Positions 5,574 through 6,896 of a DNA stretch of 6,896 nt are shown in pieces. The DNA comes from Bacillota bacterium (GTDB taxonomy: Bacteria; Bacillota; Clostridia; Christensenellales; CAG-138), in contig JAEXFV010000096.1 of NCBI GenBank assembly GCA_023451115.1, forward strand, positions 1-6,896, in the 5' to 3' direction. Position numbers and translations under genes: made by a program. Each line of letters starts with the position of its first letter. Position 1 is the stretch's first letter. The notes below the pieces were generated by a model. That model saw nothing but the letters and a program-made list of their open reading frames with translations. It did no database searches and was not told where the DNA came from.

Positions 5574-6137
5574 TCAAACGCCTATCGCTACATAGCTAAG
5601 GCTTTGTGTGGTAGTATTGGAGGCATTGGGATCATAGGTAAAGCCATTATCGTTTATCACAACATCCGCTCTCCCACTATCGGCATATATCACATCAGCC
5701 CCGTAATCATAAATGATGTACTTACTATAAGAAGCATTATTACATGTTATTGCAAGCCAATACGCTCTAAAACCAACACCGGTTATAGTGTATAATTGGT
5801 TCGCCTTAACGTTAAAACTTCCAGTGGTTCGCTTCAGCAAGCTGTTCCCCGCCAAGCTGCCCGCCACCCCGAATATGCTTATGCCGCTTTTGATATTCTC
5901 CGCCAACAGGTTTGCATCCCCCTGTATGGTCTGCTCCCCGCTCAGGTACTGCCCTGCCGCTATGGTTTGGGCTGCCGTTCCAGGGGTAATCGTAGCTTCG
6001 GCTTTAATAGGGATCGCGCCCGTTTTGATGTTTTTATCCGCCCCTGCATAAGAGGTTTTGCCCAGCAATACGTCTGCCGCCGTTGCAGTTGCGTCCGCAA
6101 GGTTCACGCCCCCGCCTGTTCCTTTTACGTGTATCAT
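5574..6137 (-). CDS. Phage tail fibre / receptor-binding protein
   Basis: A 187-residue protein of the fibre type. The first 95 residues hold motifs seen often in Firmicutes phage fibres: DATATAADVLLGKTSYAGAD, TPGTAAQTIAAGQYLSGEQT and DANLLAENIKSGISIFGVAG, which look like two related shaft-like units ending in KTGAI and FGVAGSL. The last 85 residues are rich in Tyr, Asn, Ser and beta-type sequence and probably form the host-contacting tip. Base composition changes at the same place: about 39% G+C for 5581-5820 against about 56% for 5821-6060 (hand count), which suggests a swapped tip module. ATG at 6137 overlaps the upstream stop (ATGA), with GGAGGT 7 bases upstream. Trimerisation is expected for fibres but not shown. 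Confidence 0.75.
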   Translation of the reverse strand: MIHVKGTGGGVNLADATATAADVLLGKTSYAGADKNIKTGAIPIKAEATITPGTAAQTIAAGQYLSGEQTIQGDANLLAENIKSGISIFGVAGSLAGNSLLKRTTGSFNVKANQLYTITGVGFRAYWLAITCNNASYSKYIIYDYGADVIYADSGRADVVINDNGFTYDPNASNTTTQSLSYVAIGV

Positions 6138-6896
6138 CCCCGCACCTCCACTTCTATGGGCAAGTCCATGGAGGGAACCGTGCCCCGGCAGGTTACTGTA
6201 ATGCTATCGGCAGCCTGTGCTGTTACTTTCAGTAAGGCATTGCTAAACGCTTCGTCTTGTGCCGCCGTTGCCGTTGGCCCGGAATACAGGTCCCCGCAGC
6301 TAGTGGGCGTTACCCCGGTTACCGTTATGGTTTGTGCGCCGCTGCTCCACCCCGCAGCCGTCAGGGTTGCGGATACGGCAAAGGGCGCAATCCCCGCCCC
6401 AATGCTTGCAGGGGTGATAGGGTCGCTCCCGCCGCTGGCGTGGGTGGATGCATGGGGGGCAATGGCGCCTGCCACCACTTCCTCCGCCGCCGCTGCCGCT
6501 GCGTTGGCCCGGTCCGTGGCGGCCTGTGCTGCTGCGACCGCGCTTGCCGTGCCTGTTTCCCTGCCCTGTTCCGCGCTGACGCGCCCTTGTTCCGCCATTA
6601 CCCTGCCCTGCTCTGCACTGGCCCGCCCCTGCTCCGCTGCTACCCGCAAAGCCTCCGCTGCTGTTACCGTAGTATTGATTGCTTCCGCTTCCTCTGCCGC
6701 GGTATTGGCCGCACTTGCCGCTGTATTAGCTGCTGCTGCCGCTGTAGTGGTCTGGGTGTTCAGGGTCACCAATTCCGCTTCGGTATCCTCCACCCGCTCC
6801 AATAGCCCCACCAGCAAAGGCCATTCATCCGTTGATTGCACCGTGTCGCTGTTGGCTATGCCACGCCGGCACATGAAGTTGAACTTGGCGCTGGTG
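6134..6896 (-). CDS. Phage tail-fibre-like protein with coiled-coil heptads, 5' end outside window
   Basis: The frame is open to the right edge: residues TSAKFNF precede the first in-window Met (6874), so that Met is probably internal. About 254 residues are visible. Counting from that Met: a short leading part (1-40), an Ala/Thr-rich helical stretch (41-70), four 7-residue repeats AEQGRxx (80-107), a second Ala-rich helix (108-138), a linker with HASTHASGGSDPITPASIGA (141-160), and a beta-rich domain to the end. The H-x3-H-x-SGGSDPITP segment is a recurring element of phage fibre proteins. The heptads should form a trimeric or dimeric coiled coil. It is likely the fibre shaft or a connector to the baseplate, but the missing N-terminus prevents a firmer call. 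The stop overlaps the next start by 4 bases. Confidence 0.8.
   Translation of the reverse strand, partial: TSAKFNFMCRRGIANSDTVQSTDEWPLLVGLLERVEDTEAELVTLNTQTTTAAAAANTAASAANTAAEEAEAINTTVTAAEALRVAAEQGRASAEQGRVMAEQGRVSAEQGRETGTASAVAAAQAATDRANAAAAAAEEVVAGAIAPHASTHASGGSDPITPASIGAGIAPFAVSATLTAAGWSSGAQTITVTGVTPTSCGDLYSGPTATAAQDEAFSNALLKVTAQAADSITVTCRGTVPSMDLPIEVEVRG
6554..6637 (-). repeat. Four tandem 21-bp units encoding AEQGRxx heptads
   Basis: Four consecutive in-frame units encode AEQGRAS, AEQGRVM, AEQGRVS and AEQGRET. The codons differ between copies (for example the complement of ccctgttccgc against cccctgctccgc), so the array is old or kept by selection on the protein, not a recent slippage product. 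Unit number could vary between related phages and change fibre length. Confidence 0.8.

Larger units (their letters stand above)
3402..6896 (-). mobile_element. Prophage end: tail-fibre and lysis module (partial)
   Basis: Seven co-directional genes encode tail-fibre-like, carbohydrate-binding, endolysin and holin-type proteins, the usual order of modules at the end of a phage late operon. The cassette ends with a terminator next to the promoter of a bacterial glutamate synthase operon, so integration is inferred. No integrase, repressor, packaging or structural gene is in the window, and attachment sites cannot be defined. The inner boundary is given at the terminator only for convenience. 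Confidence 0.8.

Noticed and set aside
5574..5830. Variable region of a diversity-generating retroelement
   Set aside because: The AT-rich tip suggested it, but there is no template repeat, no reverse transcriptase in the window and no adenine-targeted codon pattern.
6554..6637. CRISPR-like array
   Set aside because: The units are contiguous 21-bp coding heptads with no spacers, in frame within a fibre gene.

Overview
The window looks like a chromosomal piece of an anaerobic Gram-positive bacterium of the Clostridia type, joined to one end of a prophage. The evidence is a glutamate synthase split into separate polypeptides and fed by ferredoxin-like subunits, strong AGGAGG-type ribosome sites, a consensus sigma-A promoter, and phage tail and lysis proteins of the kinds found in Firmicutes phages. 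The genus cannot be named from the sequence alone. Every gene reads on the minus strand, so transcription runs from the right edge to the left edge.

Host part (1 to about 3310). A strong promoter (-35 TTGACA, -10 TATAAT, 18 bp spacer) starts a leader of roughly 150 nt. The leader holds a hairpin with an AAAGGC hexaloop that overlaps a long terminator hairpin ending in U7, which looks like a transcription attenuator. Behind it come three tightly packed genes. The first is the glutaminase (class II amidotransferase) part of glutamate synthase. The second is the FMN and iron-sulfur synthase part with an N-terminal 2[4Fe-4S] ferredoxin domain. The third is a polyferredoxin of HycB/DmsB type that runs off the left edge. 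Together they would release ammonia from glutamine, add it to 2-oxoglutarate, and bring in the electrons. The GXGXG (domain 3) part and any NAD(P)H-oxidising flavoprotein are not in the window and may lie beyond the left edge.

Junction (about 3216 to 3460). This is AT-rich DNA without a gene. It holds a perfect 8+3+8 palindrome flanked by two TTTGAAATTT repeats just upstream of the glutamate synthase promoter, a second small inverted repeat, and a strong GC hairpin that closes the phage transcription unit.

Phage part (3402 to 6896). In transcription order: a tail-fibre-like protein with coiled-coil heptads (start outside the window), a second fibre or receptor-binding protein with an AT-rich C-terminus, a small unknown protein, a protein with two chitin-binding-like modules, an NlpC/P60-type endolysin with an SH3 domain, a small membrane and coiled-coil protein, and a three-helix holin candidate. 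Stops and starts overlap or nearly touch through most of the cassette, so it reads as one late operon for host binding and lysis. No integrase, att site or replication gene is visible. Prophage status therefore rests on the phage genes sitting next to a housekeeping operon.

I found no wholly new system. The most interesting points are the attenuator-like leader, the palindrome and repeat array at the junction, and the composition break inside the receptor-binding protein.
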